Assembly (NCBI RefSeq): GCF_015521605.1
Contig: NZ_WANV01000030.1
Span: forward strand, 1 to 64,000
Reading direction: 5' to 3'
DNA: 64,000 nucleotides
Origin: Thermococcus sp.
GTDB taxonomy: Archaea; Methanobacteriota_B; Thermococci; Thermococcales; Thermococcaceae
The translations under genes were made by a program, and so were the position numbers. This document shows positions 31,351 through 43,239 of the stretch, in pieces. Position 1 is the stretch's first letter; the number at the start of each line of letters is the position of its first letter. The notes below the pieces were generated by a model, which was not told the origin of the DNA, searched no databases, and worked only from the letters and a program-made list of their open reading frames with translations.

Positions 31351-32601
31351 ATGGACTACCGTGAGTTCTTTTCTCAGTTCAGGTACCTGAGTGAAAGGCC
31401 AGGTATTGGTGGGAGAATAAAGGTCTATCCCGAGGATTTTGTGGTGATTGAGGATCCCCTGCCCTCGATTTTAGAGGGCAGGAAGCACGCAATCTTCCTG
31501 CTCAAAAAACGAAACTGGGACACGATGAGCGCGGTGAAGGAGATAGCGAAGCGTGCGGGGATTAGCCACCGGGACATCGGCTTTGCCGGGACGAAGGACA
31601 GGCACGCCGTGACGTATCAGTACATAAGCGTGCCTGCGGGGGCAAAGGAGACGGTTGAGAACCTCCGGATAAGGGACATAGAGCTTCGCTTTGTTTCCTA
31701 CGGCCGCTTTATAAAACTCGGCCACCTCCTTGGAAACCGCTTCAGGGTAATCGTGAGGGATGTCGATGAAAATGCCTTCGAGCGGAGCAGGGATGTAATC
31801 GGGGAGTTGCGCGTTAAAGGCGGCTTTCCGAACTACTTCGGCTACCAGCGCTTTGGAGAGAAGCGCGTTACGAACCACCTGGTCGGAAAGCTCCTCCTCA
31901 GGGGAGACTTTGAGAACGCAGCGAGGCTCTTCCTCGGCGCTCATAGTGGTGAGATGGAAGGCGACGAGGCCAGGAAGCACTTCTGGGAGACGGGCGATGT
32001 TGAGAGAGCGTTGGAGGAGTTTCCAAACTTTCTGCGCTATGAGAGGACTCTCCTCTACCGCTATAGGGAGACCGGGAGCTGGAGGAAGGCATTCCTCTCA
32101 CTCCCCCTCCCGATAATGCGCATCTTCATCCACGCGTACCAGAGCTACCTCTTCAACCTCTACGTCTCAAGGCGCATCGAGGAGGGCCTGCCCCTCAACG
32201 AGGCCCTCGTTGGGGACATCGTCGTTCAGGTGAAGGAAGGCATCCCCTACCGCGATAGAACGTACCGCGTCACTGAGACGAACATTGACTTTGTAAACGA
32301 GAAGATACGGCACGGCCAGGCGGCGGTCAGTGGCCCGCTCTTCGGCTTTGCGGTGAGGAGGGCGGGAGGCATTCCGGGGGGGCTTGAGGAAGAGATTCTT
32401 GAAGAGGAAGGCCTGACGGTTGATGCCTTCAGAAAGCTCCCGAAGCCGATGGCCGAGCCTGGCGGTAGGAGGGAGCTCCTGATTCGTCCCATTGGCATGA
32501 CCTACGGCTACATCCCGGAAACGGGCATGTGTTTCCGCTTCTTCCTTCCAAAAGGGGTCTACGCGACCAGCGTGCTCAGGGAGATAATGAAGGACCACTG
32601 A
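31351..32601 (+). CDS. truD: tRNA pseudouridine synthase D
   Basis: A 416-residue TruD, which makes pseudouridine 13 in tRNAs. The catalytic Asp lies in the [17 protein letters not shown] segment (about 78-95), and [12 protein letters not shown] and [11 protein letters not shown] are also family motifs. It forms a translation-related pair with pth2. Confidence 0.96.
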   Translation: MDYREFFSQFRYLSERPGIGGRIKVYPEDFVVIEDPLPSILEGRKHAIFLLKKRNWDTMSAVKEIAKRAGISHRDIGFAGTKDRHAVTYQYISVPAGAKETVENLRIRDIELRFVSYGRFIKLGHLLGNRFRVIVRDVDENAFERSRDVIGELRVKGGFPNYFGYQRFGEKRVTNHLVGKLLLRGDFENAARLFLGAHSGEMEGDEARKHFWETGDVERALEEFPNFLRYERTLLYRYRETGSWRKAFLSLPLPIMRIFIHAYQSYLFNLYVSRRIEEGLPLNEALVGDIVVQVKEGIPYRDRTYRVTETNIDFVNEKIRHGQAAVSGPLFGFAVRRAGGIPGGLEEEILEEEGLTVDAFRKLPKPMAEPGGRRELLIRPIGMTYGYIPETGMCFRFFLPKGVYATSVLREIMKDH

Positions 32602-32678
32602 ATTGCCGCCAAAACGTCAAAAAAACTTTTTATCCGGGTGCCTTCTATCATATTGTTGCGTCTCAGAGGTGGCACATG

Positions 32679-33416
32679 ATGAGGATTAGAGCTATTTCAC
32701 TTGATGTGGACGGCACAATAACGTATCCTGATAGGAGGATGCACGAGGAAGCCCTCAGGGCCATACGGCTGGCCGAGAGTCTTGGCGTTCCAGTAATGCT
32801 GGTCACTGGGAACTCCGTGCCGTTCACCGAGGCCCTGGCCATAATGATAGGCACCAGCGGGCCGGTGGTGGCCGAGGACGGTGGGGCGCTGTCCATAAGG
32901 GACGGACGGCTGAGGAGGAGAATCTACCTGACGAAAATGGACGAGGAGTGGATCCTCTGGAGCGAGGTGAAGAGGCGTCACCCCGAGGCGGTCATGAGCT
33001 TTTCGATGCCGGAGCGGAAGGCCGGCCTCGTGATCCTGAGGACCATCCCCGTCGAAGCAGTGAGGGACATAATAGCCGAGCTCGGACTTAACCTCGTCGC
33101 CGTTGATTCAGGCTTCGCGATACACGTCAAAAAGCCGTGGATAAACAAGGGGACTGGAATAGAAAAGGCCTGCGAGGTGCTCGGAATAGAGCCCGGAGAG
33201 GTCGCCCACATCGGGGACGGTGAGAACGACCTCGATGCCTTCCGTGTCGTTGGCTATCGCGTCGCCGTTGGTCAGGCACCGGAGGGTCTGAAAAGGGAGG
33301 CCGACTACGTGACGGAAAAGACCTACGGCGAGGGGGGAGCGGAGGGAATCCTCCACGTGCTGAGGAAGTTCGGTCATCTCGGTGAGGCCGATGAGGATAC
33401 GCTTGGCGACCCTTAA
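32679..33416 (+). CDS. Phosphoglycolate phosphatase (archaeal HAD type)
   Basis: A 245-residue HAD enzyme of the archaeal PGP family: [11 protein letters not shown] with nucleophile Asp, VMLVTGNS, a C2-type cap, the Lys in [13 protein letters not shown] and [12 protein letters not shown]. It hydrolyses 2-phosphoglycolate or a related phosphate. The start is ATG 32679 or the ATG one codon earlier, both after GAGGTGG. A TATA box (AACTTTTTATCC) is at about 32624-32634. Confidence 0.92.
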   Translation: MRIRAISLDVDGTITYPDRRMHEEALRAIRLAESLGVPVMLVTGNSVPFTEALAIMIGTSGPVVAEDGGALSIRDGRLRRRIYLTKMDEEWILWSEVKRRHPEAVMSFSMPERKAGLVILRTIPVEAVRDIIAELGLNLVAVDSGFAIHVKKPWINKGTGIEKACEVLGIEPGEVAHIGDGENDLDAFRVVGYRVAVGQAPEGLKREADYVTEKTYGEGGAEGILHVLRKFGHLGEADEDTLGDP

Positions 33417-34224
33417 CGACGTTGGGGGAATAGTTGCACTCCACACTGCCGGTGAGAGGCTTAAAGGCGACATTTACGAGCGCTATACCATGGGCGGGCC
33501 ATGGATGTCGGCTGAGACCTGTGCGATCCACCTCAACAACCTCCTCCTCGATGGCCAGCTCGTCGCCGTCGCCGAGCTAGACGGTGCCATCGTCGGCGAG
33601 GTCGAGGTTCTCTTTTCAGAGGAACCCATTGGTGGAAGGGTCAGGCGGATAGGGCATATCGACGTTATCGAGGTTCACCCGGACTACCGGGGCAGGGGCA
33701 TAGGGAGGCTTCTGATGGAGTTCGTTGAGGAGGTTGCAGAGGAGCGGAAGGTTGAAATGCTGACGGTTCAGCCGGATAAAGATGCCGAGGGCTTCTACAG
33801 AAAGCTCGGCTTTAATCTTGAGGTTTTCAGGGGGACAACCGTGTGGGTTCCGGTGAGGGGAAGAGGAACCGTGGAGCCTTTGACGTTCGGCTGGGAGGAT
33901 GTTAAAAATCTTGAACTGGTTGCTGGCAGATTTCAGAGCTCCTACAGCATGTTCTTCTCGGCATTCAAGGACAACATCGCCGGGATTCACTACACCGTCG
34001 AATCCGGGAAGAGCGGAGGCTCGTACTATGTGCTGAAGAATCTTCCCGGGAGAGAGGGTGTTGCGCTCGTACTCTGGGGCACGATGGAGGACTTGAAGGC
34101 CGTTCTCGGGAGGGCAAAGGTTCTCGGGTTTGAGCGGGTTCTGACGCTCTTGCCGGGTGACGTTGAGAGCTTCGGTGCTGAAAAGGTGGGAAAGATTAAG
34201 ATGCTCGCGAAGGAGCTCACCTGA
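33391..34224 (+). CDS. GNAT-family N-acetyltransferase
   Basis: About 277 residues. The first 150 hold the GNAT fold with the acetyl-CoA loop [18 protein letters not shown] (about 92-109) and the FYRKLGF strand. The remaining 120 residues are a separate alpha/beta domain of unknown role. The ATG at 33391 follows GGTGAGGCCG and overlaps the end of the phosphatase gene by 26 bases. The substrate is unknown. Confidence 0.87.
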   Translation: MRIRLATLNDVGGIVALHTAGERLKGDIYERYTMGGPWMSAETCAIHLNNLLLDGQLVAVAELDGAIVGEVEVLFSEEPIGGRVRRIGHIDVIEVHPDYRGRGIGRLLMEFVEEVAEERKVEMLTVQPDKDAEGFYRKLGFNLEVFRGTTVWVPVRGRGTVEPLTFGWEDVKNLELVAGRFQSSYSMFFSAFKDNIAGIHYTVESGKSGGSYYVLKNLPGREGVALVLWGTMEDLKAVLGRAKVLGFERVLTLLPGDVESFGAEKVGKIKMLAKELT

Positions 34225-35362
34225 GGAACTCCATGGCGAGGGCAACTTCCATCGCCGTTCCGAGATGGAGGACGTCCTCGTCAACGTCGAACCTCGGGTG
34301 GTGGTGCGGGTAGATTATCCCCTTTTCCTCGTTGTATATTCCGAGCGTCAGGAACGCCCCCGGGACTTTCTGGAGGTAGAAGGCAAAGTCCTCCGCACCC
34401 ATGGTTGGTTCGACGTCGTCGTGTCTCAGTCCGTACTTCCCGGCCACGTTCCTGGCGAATTCTGCCATCTTACTGTCGTTAACGGTCGGAGGAACGAGCT
34501 CTTCTATGGACAGCTCGTAGGAGGCTCCGTGTGCCCTTGTGACGCCTTCGAGTATCTCTCCCATGCGCCTCTGGATCAGCTCGCCTATCTCATGCTTGAA
34601 GAACCGTATCGTCCCCTTCATCTCGACCTCCTCAGGGATCACGTTGAAGGCCGTCCCGGCGTGCAAGGCAGTGACGCTGACCACCCCGGTCTCAATCGGG
34701 GGGACGTTTCTGCTCGCTATGGTCTGGAGTGCGAGTATGGTTTCCGCCGCTATCGGAATCGGGTCAACAGTCTGGTGAGGAGATGCCCCGTGACCGCCCT
34801 TTCCGATTATCTTTGCCGTGAATATTCCAGCACCGGCCATGAACGGGCCTTCTCTTATGCCTATCACTCCGCTGGGCATGTCGATCCACACGTGGAGGCC
34901 GAACACCGCGTCCACTCCTTCGAGTGCCCCGCCCTCGATCATTTTCACCGCTCCGTTGCCACCCTCTTCCGCCGGCTGAAAGATGAGCCTCACCCTGCCG
35001 TTGAGCTCGTGGACGTGCTCCGAGATTATCTTTGCAGTCCCGAGGAGCATGGCAGTGTGTGCGTCGTGTCCACAGGCGTGCATCTTTCCAGGAACGCGGG
35101 ACTTGTAGGGGACCTCGTTCTCCTCCTGAACGGGAAGGGCGTCCATGTCCGCCCTGAGGGCTATCGTCTTCCCTCCCTCTCCGATGTCCGCTATTATTCC
35201 GGTTCCGATGCGCTTTATCCTGTACCCCCATTCGCGGAGGTGCTCCTCCACGATCCCCGATGTTCTTTCTTCCTCGTACTTAAGCTCGGGATACATGTGG
35301 AAGTCCCTTCTCCAGGATACTATCTCCTCCCTAATCTTCAGGGCTTCTTCAAGCGGGTTCAT
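34217..35362 (-). CDS. M20-family carboxypeptidase/aminoacylase
   Basis: A 381-residue metallopeptidase of the M20D group: ALRADMDALPVQEE, the metal-binding KMHACGHDAHTAMLLG (about 95-110), FQPAEEGGNGAVKMIEGG, dimerisation segment KGGHGASPHQTVDP, and a late MGAEDFAFY. Thermococcales homologues act as thermostable carboxypeptidase and N-acyl amino acid hydrolase. Its 3' end overlaps that of the acetyltransferase on the other strand. Confidence 0.93.
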   Translation of the reverse strand: MNPLEEALKIREEIVSWRRDFHMYPELKYEEERTSGIVEEHLREWGYRIKRIGTGIIADIGEGGKTIALRADMDALPVQEENEVPYKSRVPGKMHACGHDAHTAMLLGTAKIISEHVHELNGRVRLIFQPAEEGGNGAVKMIEGGALEGVDAVFGLHVWIDMPSGVIGIREGPFMAGAGIFTAKIIGKGGHGASPHQTVDPIPIAAETILALQTIASRNVPPIETGVVSVTALHAGTAFNVIPEEVEMKGTIRFFKHEIGELIQRRMGEILEGVTRAHGASYELSIEELVPPTVNDSKMAEFARNVAGKYGLRHDDVEPTMGAEDFAFYLQKVPGAFLTLGIYNEEKGIIYPHHHPRFDVDEDVLHLGTAMEVALAMEFLR

Positions 35363-35432
35363 GGTCTCACCTAGACTGAAAATCGTAAAACTCCCATATT
35401 AACTTTTCGATATCCGTCTAAATGAACCAAAA

Positions 35433-35443
35433 AATTTATAAAC
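35433..35443 (+). promoter_or_regulatory. Promoter of the tRNA-Ala/tRNA-Val pair
   Basis: AAAATTTATAAACCC holds a strong TATA box (35434-35442), about 37 bases before tRNA-Ala. The two tRNAs, 10 bases apart, are likely one transcript. Confidence 0.7.
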
Positions 35444-35478
35444 CCACCCTGATAGGTGATTACGGCGTCGATGGGAGT

Positions 35479-35556
<78 letters not shown>

Positions 35557-35566
35557 TCCCTGGGTT

Positions 35567-35644
35567 GGGCCCGTGGTCTAGACTGGTTATGACGCCACCC
35601 TGACAAGGTGGAGGTCCGGGGTTCGAATCCCCGCGGGCCCACCA
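35567..35644 (+). tRNA. tRNA-Val (GAC), CCA encoded
   Basis: Acceptor arms GGGCCCG/CGGGCCC pair. The anticodon loop CTGACAA between CCACC and GGTGG gives anticodon GAC, and the T loop is GTTCGAAT. The terminal CCA is encoded. Confidence 0.95.
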
Positions 35645-36015
35645 TATCAACCCTTTACTGGTCAAAGTGAGTATCCTTTCTCAAAGCAAGTCCTTGAGTG
35701 GTTTCTCTTTAAGGTGTATTTGAATGTTGAGAATGCACGGGATAGAGGGCTTCAAAACTTCCGGCGAAGCTTTTCAAATTTTTATAGCTGGCAGAAATGT
35801 GTGATATTGTTCCTACAAGTTCAGAATTTAAGCGGTTATTTCAGTTTGCTCCTTGGTAAGTTTTCACGGTCAAAGTGCTAGAAGAACCCCGAGAATGAAG
35901 CTGAAACTGATGGAATAGAGGTTGATTTAATGTTAAACCTGTTAGAAAAGAGAATACATTATAGGGGTATTTGGTAGAAAATAAAAGAAAGACCAAAGAC
36001 AGAGTTCCAGGAAAT
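35645..36015. other. AT-rich intergenic region after the tRNA pair
   Basis: About 370 bases with low GC and no supported gene. GGTCAAAGTG occurs twice (about 35658 and 35869). I looked for an integrase remnant or a repeated tRNA 3' end, as left by integrated elements beside tRNAs, and saw neither. Confidence 0.5.
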
Positions 36016-38010
36016 TCATCCTTCGGAGGCCGTGGAGCGCTCCAAGATTTCCTCGGCTTCTTTGAGGTACAGGAATGCTTTTCGCAGGTGTATGAATGCT
36101 TTTATGTTAGGTGCTGTTATCTGAATTTTTCCATCCCATGCAGCCTGCCATTCTCTCTCTGCCATGTTTCTGAGGGCTAATGCTCTGGAGAGCGTTTCGT
36201 TATCAATTCCAAGCTGAGAGGCCAGCTCATAACTCCTGTTAAACATAACGGTCAATCTCTTGTAGTTCACGTAATAGAAGCACGTCAAGCGAACAAAAAT
36301 GGGTTCCCAGGTCCTTTGGGGAATACTTACCGTGAAATAAACTACCTCCGTTGAATTGATATTCTCTGCCGAGTCGTAAGCGTAGATTCTTACCCAATGA
36401 TGCCCTCCCCCAATAATCACTGTCGTGTTCACATAGTACCGTCCGTCAAATATTAGTGTAATGTTGTGCTCTCCGTCAACCTCGGCCACTACCCTGCCTA
36501 CCTTGAAGTTATCAGTAACATTAACCTTTATTAGTGTAATACTTTCTGGGTATGTCATGTTTTCAGGATACAGAATCTCGACCAGCGGTGGGGTTCTATC
36601 AACGTTCAATGCCAGAGGCAGGTAATCTATGTTAAGACTGTTGATGATGAACGGCTCATCACATATTCCATCACCATCTGCATCGGCACACGTCTCACTG
36701 AATCCAGTCCCATTGGGCTTAAGCCAGGCGTTTCCACCTATATATGGACCACCGATTATGTTTGTTCCGGGAGTTTTCGTTGTGTTCCAGAAGTTTTGAG
36801 AGCTGTCGTCAAATCTGACATTAACTGTATTGTTGAAGATGTTGTCATAGATGGTGTTACCGCTTGACTGTTTGATGCGTATTCCACCGTGATAGGCGCT
36901 ATCAGCCAGGTTGTTGCTGTATATGTGGTTATGAGCTACGATGTTTCCTCCTTTGTAAAAGAGGAGGATTCCTGAATACGTATTGAATGATATAGTATTG
37001 TTCATTATGACGTTATTCCCGCTTTGAACGTCCATTCCAGATGCTCCTGAGTGAGTTATTATGTTCCCTATTATCCTATTGGAACCATAATCAAATAGAG
37101 CCAGTCCTGTACTTCCGGAATTTTCGATTGTGTTGTTGATTATGGTATTTTCCTTGCCTGTCCCATACAGTCTAATCCCCGTATATGCGTGGGAGATTGT
37201 ATTTCCCGAAATTGTATTGTAGCTTGAGCTCGAGATAGATATGGCATAAGTTGAATCCTTTATCATGTTGTTTGCTACTGTGCAGTTGTTTGAAGAGGGA
37301 TCCATGAGAATCCCAAAAGTATTGCTTACGATAGTGTTGTTCACTATATTGAGATTAAATACCGGGCCGGACAGAATACCAACATACCAATCCGTAAGAT
37401 TTACATTCATCACAGTAACGTTCTTTGCATTATGCACAATAATTCCGTAATCCGTTCCCACACCATCCCCATCAATTATGTGTCCTGCTCCATCTAATAT
37501 CACGTTGTTTGCGTTAATTTTTATTGCATAGTACGTTCCATAGGTACCTGGATCAAAGTCACTGACGCTGACGTTTAGGATATAGTATCCTGGGGTCGTT
37601 ATGTTGTAGGGTAAGGTATTGATATAGACAGGCAACGCCTCAAACTGATATTTATCAATATAGAATCCATAAAAGTGAAGTGAAACATCGGAGACCAATC
37701 TAACTTTTACAACACTCCCATTAACCCATGGCGTCCAAACATCGTTTCCGCTTCCAGTGTATGTTGCAATTGTATTGTTGTTTTCATCCAAGATGTAAAT
37801 GGAATCATATCCTAGCTCCGTTTCATACTTAACAAAATGCAGACGGATTGCATTGGCATTTGGCTGTTCTATTGTCCAAGTATAGTTGTAGTTGTTTGGA
37901 TACGGGTGGGGAGATTCAATTACATAACTAACCTCAAATACCACTGCTTTTGCCGTTCCCCCTATACCGACAAATGTCAAAATCGCCAATAATACGAGCA
38001 CTCTTCTCAT
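36016..38010 (-). CDS. NosD-like parallel beta-helix surface protein
   Basis: About 664 residues. A signal peptide (RRVLVLLAILTFVGIGGTAKA) leads into a lectin-like segment, then a right-handed beta-helix of many short repeats (NTISGNTISHAY; NTIINNTIENSG; GNIITHSGASG), as in NosD and carbohydrate-binding surface proteins. A beta-sandwich (VEILYPENMTYPESITLIKVNV) and a helical C-terminus follow. There are many N-glycosylation sequons. The ATG at 38010 follows GGAGGGAGATCGAG. Its codons are markedly more AT-rich than those of neighbours, suggesting transfer. Confidence 0.82.
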   Translation of the reverse strand: MRRVLVLLAILTFVGIGGTAKAVVFEVSYVIESPHPYPNNYNYTWTIEQPNANAIRLHFVKYETELGYDSIYILDENNNTIATYTGSGNDVWTPWVNGSVVKVRLVSDVSLHFYGFYIDKYQFEALPVYINTLPYNITTPGYYILNVSVSDFDPGTYGTYYAIKINANNVILDGAGHIIDGDGVGTDYGIIVHNAKNVTVMNVNLTDWYVGILSGPVFNLNIVNNTIVSNTFGILMDPSSNNCTVANNMIKDSTYAISISSSSYNTISGNTISHAYTGIRLYGTGKENTIINNTIENSGSTGLALFDYGSNRIIGNIITHSGASGMDVQSGNNVIMNNTISFNTYSGILLFYKGGNIVAHNHIYSNNLADSAYHGGIRIKQSSGNTIYDNIFNNTVNVRFDDSSQNFWNTTKTPGTNIIGGPYIGGNAWLKPNGTGFSETCADADGDGICDEPFIINSLNIDYLPLALNVDRTPPLVEILYPENMTYPESITLIKVNVTDNFKVGRVVAEVDGEHNITLIFDGRYYVNTTVIIGGGHHWVRIYAYDSAENINSTEVVYFTVSIPQRTWEPIFVRLTCFYYVNYKRLTVMFNRSYELASQLGIDNETLSRALALRNMAEREWQAAWDGKIQITAPNIKAFIHLRKAFLYLKEAEEILERSTASEG

Positions 38011-38399
38011 CTCGATCTCCCTCCTCCTATAAAATTTGAAGCCTCCAAGAACAGCATAATGATAGGGGGTAAACACTAAAGTGCATCTTCTGCTGTTCTT
38101 GGAGCATGCAACTCGTTTCAGCAATGAATGGATTATACTAAAAGCAAATATTTAATTGAAATATTTAAAAATTTTTTAAAGATTCATGGAAACGTTAACA
38201 CTTAAAATTTAAGATTTATAAAGGAACAGCCTTTTAAATTTCAAGTTACCAGAAAATGCAGGAACACCTATTCTGGCCTTAAACATTTCACAGGACTTGA
38301 ATCTTCAGAAACCTGTTTATCTAAACTAGACTAAATAGACATAATTAGTCCGGGAAAGGTTTATAAGACTCTCTCCCAACCAACCGTGAGGCGAGACCG
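38011..38399. other. AT-rich intergenic region with divergent promoters
   Basis: A very AT-rich 390-base gap. The left part is the leader of the NosD-like gene and holds a long inverted repeat (separate entry). Several A/T runs near 38170-38240 could be TATA boxes for the minus strand. GGTTTATAAG (38357-38366) is the clear promoter for the plus-strand DUF357 gene. Confidence 0.6.
38043..38104. repeat. 14-bp perfect inverted repeat in the NosD-like leader
   Basis: CTCCAAGAACAGCA (38043-38056) and its exact complement TGCTGTTCTTGGAG (38091-38104) are separated by 34 bases. The repeat lies 33 bases before the start codon of the NosD-like gene, so its RNA would form a stable stem-loop in the 5' leader if transcribed from further upstream. 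Confidence 0.85.
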
Positions 38400-38687
38400 G
38401 TGGGACGGGAGATAACAGAGGAAAAGCTTCAGAAGTACTTTAAAATCACCGCTGAAGCTCTGAAGACCCTTGAAATAGCGGTTCACGAGAAGAGCCTTTT
38501 AAGGAGCGTTGCAGAGGACTTCCTCACCATGGCGAGGAGCTATTTTGAGGACGCGAAATACTACTACGAGAAAGGCGACTACGTGACTGCCTTTGCCGCG
38601 CTCAACTACGCCCACGGTTTTATAGACGCAGGTGTAAGGCTGGGGGTCTTTAAGGGAGAGGACGACAGACTGTTTGCCTTTGGCTGA
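38400..38687 (+). CDS. DUF357 protein
   Basis: A 95-residue helical protein that matches DUF357: [19 protein letters not shown] and [28 protein letters not shown]. The start is GTG at 38400, after GAGGCGAGACCG. It is followed, 10 bases on, by a DUF555 gene with which it is probably co-transcribed. Function unknown. Confidence 0.85.
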   Translation: MGREITEEKLQKYFKITAEALKTLEIAVHEKSLLRSVAEDFLTMARSYFEDAKYYYEKGDYVTAFAALNYAHGFIDAGVRLGVFKGEDDRLFAFG

Positions 38688-38697
38688 GGTGGGAGCT

Positions 38698-39075
38698 ATG
38701 GGAGACTACGTGGTTGTTTTGGAGGCACCCATTATAGTGAGGGACGTCGAGACGAGCGAGGACGCGATAAACGTCGCGGTGAGCAAGGTGGCCAAAGCCC
38801 TCAACAAGGAGAAGCTCGACTTTGTGCGTGTTGAAATCGGCTACTCCCAGTGTCCAGTTTGCGGTGCCCACTTCGAGAGCGCCTTCGTGATAGGGTCCGT
38901 GGGTCTGGTCGGAATGTATCTCACGATCAAGGTCTACAACGCCCAGACCATCGAGCACGCCGAGAGAATAGCCAAGGCCGTCATCGGGAAGGCCCTAAAG
39001 AAGGTTCCGCTCAAGGTCTACGAGATAAGGGAGCTTACCGAGGAGGAAGAAGGGAACGGGGTCGAGTTAGACTGA
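38698..39075 (+). CDS. DUF555 protein
   Basis: A 125-residue protein of the archaeal DUF555 family, starting MGDYVVVLEAPIIVRDVE and containing a CPVCGAHFESAFV cysteine pair and a conserved VIGKALKKVPLKVYEI end. The ATG at 38698 follows GGTGGGAGCT. Function unknown; the C-terminus overlaps the end of the convergent membrane-protein gene. Confidence 0.88.
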   Translation: MGDYVVVLEAPIIVRDVETSEDAINVAVSKVAKALNKEKLDFVRVEIGYSQCPVCGAHFESAFVIGSVGLVGMYLTIKVYNAQTIEHAERIAKAVIGKALKKVPLKVYEIRELTEEEEGNGVELD

Positions 39076-39978
39076 CTGCATTTCTTCTCGATTTTCCTCC
39101 GGCGGCGTATCGAGGTAGACCCAGAGTGCACCAAGGCTGCTGAGCAGGTATCTCAGTCCCCCAACAATGAGCATCAGGAACAGAGCCCCAATGCCGAGAT
39201 AGTTCTCGTACTCCAAGGCTGTCAGGGCCTCAAGGACCGCGAGTCCGAGCCCCAGTGTGAAGTATCCTCCGGGGTTGCCCTTTGCTATCCTCCATATCTC
39301 TCCAACAGGCCCTATTTTCTTCGTAAAGTAATACGCCGGAACTACAAGTGCAAAGGCTGGGGATGCAATGAGACCGGCTATGAAGCCTCCAAAGGGCCCT
39401 AAAAGCGCTATCGGTATGGCCAGGAGTATTAGCACCAGAATCATTGCAATGAAAACCAGTATCTCCGAAGCCACGAGTGCGGGAATTGACCGGAGTCCGG
39501 ATAGCATCGATTCGAAGGGCCTCCTTTCGTTCCCCTCTGACAATTCAACGGCAAAATCCACCATTGCATAGCTGAACCAGAGAAGGGCCAAAAACACGAA
39601 GACAACGAAGACCACAAATGGGGGAAGTTCTCGCCGGAGGTTTTTCTTCGCATCCAGGTACTCATGGTGGGTGTCCCTGTAGACACTCAGCCCGTCCACA
39701 GTCACGGTTCGCTCATCGGGGCGGTAGTAGTTGTCGTTGCATCTCATGCCATGCGAGCCGAAGAATTCGGGATTGACGTCGAAAACGTTGTGGCACACTA
39801 TGGCGTCGTTTTCTTGGGCCATCCTTTCTCTGATCTCCTTGAGCCTTGAATAATCCTGGAGGAAACCGCTGATAAACGGGAAAGGGAATACGTAGGTTAC
39901 CAGCAGTGCTACGAAAAGCAGAGAGATGAACTTTCTATTTCTTAGTGTTGCTGATACATTTAGACTGACAGTTTTCAT
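39067..39978 (-). CDS. Multi-pass membrane protein
   Basis: About 303 residues. One helix near the N-terminus (FISLLFVALLVTYVFPFPFI) is followed by a 90-residue loop with two cysteines that probably lies outside the cell, then about five helices (FVVFVVFVFLALLWFSYAM; VFIAMILVLILLAIPIALLG). It resembles the other membrane protein at 41691-42581 in layout. The ATG at 39978 is chosen over a weak upstream one. Function unknown. Confidence 0.75.
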   Translation of the reverse strand: MKTVSLNVSATLRNRKFISLLFVALLVTYVFPFPFISGFLQDYSRLKEIRERMAQENDAIVCHNVFDVNPEFFGSHGMRCNDNYYRPDERTVTVDGLSVYRDTHHEYLDAKKNLRRELPPFVVFVVFVFLALLWFSYAMVDFAVELSEGNERRPFESMLSGLRSIPALVASEILVFIAMILVLILLAIPIALLGPFGGFIAGLIASPAFALVVPAYYFTKKIGPVGEIWRIAKGNPGGYFTLGLGLAVLEALTALEYENYLGIGALFLMLIVGGLRYLLSSLGALWVYLDTPPEENREEMQSV

Positions 39979-40002
39979 AGTTACATCAACTAATAGTATT
40001 AA

Positions 40003-42581
<2,579 letters not shown>

Positions 42582-42610
42582 ACCACCACCTGATGGAGTA
42601 ATGGGGGCGA

Positions 42611-42645
42611 GGATTTAAAAATTCTTCTAGAAAAGCTTATAAACG
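42611..42645. promoter_or_regulatory. Divergent promoters between the membrane-protein gene and rps8e
   Basis: On the plus strand GCTTATAAACG (42635-42645) is the rps8e TATA box. On the minus strand GAATTTTTAAATCC (42611-42624) is the TATA box for the membrane-protein gene, 30-40 bases from its start. Confidence 0.6.
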
Positions 42646-42696
42646 AACCCCCCAAAGTGGCGATAGGTTGAGTATTAAGCTCATGGGGTGAGATAA

Positions 42697-43089
42697 ATGG
42701 CTATCTGGCAGGGAAGGTCACTCAAGAAGCCTTCAGGTGGAAGGATTATCCTCGCTAGGAAGAAGAGGAAGAGGGAGCTTGGAAGGGAGCCGGCTTTCAC
42801 CAGGGTCGGTGAGGACAGGGAAAAGAAGAAGATAATCAGAACCTACGGTGGAAACAGAAAGGTCCGCCTCATCGAGGCCCTCTACGCCAACGTCTTCGAG
42901 AACGGCAAGGGCCGGAAGGTTAGGATACTCAGCGTCGTTGAGAACCCGGCCAACAGGCAGTACGTCAGGAGGAACATCATCACCAAGGGAGCGATCATCG
43001 AGACCGAGGTCGGCAGGGCCATAGTCACCAGCAGGCCCGGCCAGGACGGCGTCGTCAACGCCGTTCTCATCAAGGAGGAGAGTGCCTGA
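42697..43089 (+). CDS. rps8e: Small-subunit ribosomal protein eS8
   Basis: A 130-residue S8e, a 30S protein shared with eukaryotes. The start [18 protein letters not shown] and the [21 protein letters not shown] segment are diagnostic. The protein is strongly basic. The ATG follows GGGGTGAGATAA. Confidence 0.97.
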   Translation: MAIWQGRSLKKPSGGRIILARKKRKRELGREPAFTRVGEDREKKKIIRTYGGNRKVRLIEALYANVFENGKGRKVRILSVVENPANRQYVRRNIITKGAIIETEVGRAIVTSRPGQDGVVNAVLIKEESA

Positions 43090-43121
43090 CCTCTCTCCAC
43101 CTTTTGAAGTCCCCTTCTCTG

Positions 43122-43158
43122 GAATCCCTTCAGGATTCTAGTGGTTTCTTTCTTGGGC
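43122..43158 (+). terminator. Possible rps8e terminator hairpin
   Basis: GAATCC-cttca-GGATTC (43122-43138) forms a 6-bp hairpin 33 bases after the rps8e stop, followed by a T-rich stretch (GGTTTCTTTCTT). Archaeal termination mainly needs T runs, so this is tentative. Confidence 0.3.
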
Positions 43159-43171
43159 GCTGTCTCTTGTC

Positions 43172-43239
43172 ACCGTTAACAGCGTAAAGAAAGAAAAGTT
43201 AACAGTACCGTAAAGTTCCGTGGGTTTACGGTATTAACG
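43172..43239 (+). repeat. Left 68-bp direct repeat flanking the AlbA_2 gene
   Basis: It starts ACCGTTAACAGCG and ends TTTACGGTATTAACG. It matches the copy at 44531-44598 without gaps at 57 of 68 positions, and at 43 of the last 46. Inside is an inverted repeat ACCGTAAA-N10-TTTACGGT (43207-43232). It includes the last bases of the AlbA_2-type gene. Confidence 0.9.

Noticed and set aside
34157-35374. A 405-residue open frame antisense to the M20 peptidase
   Set aside because: The peptidase has all metal-binding motifs; the antisense frame has none and starts within another gene.
35645-36015. Possible integrase or attachment remnant next to tRNA-Val
   Set aside because: No integrase similarity and no second copy of the tRNA 3' end up to 38400.
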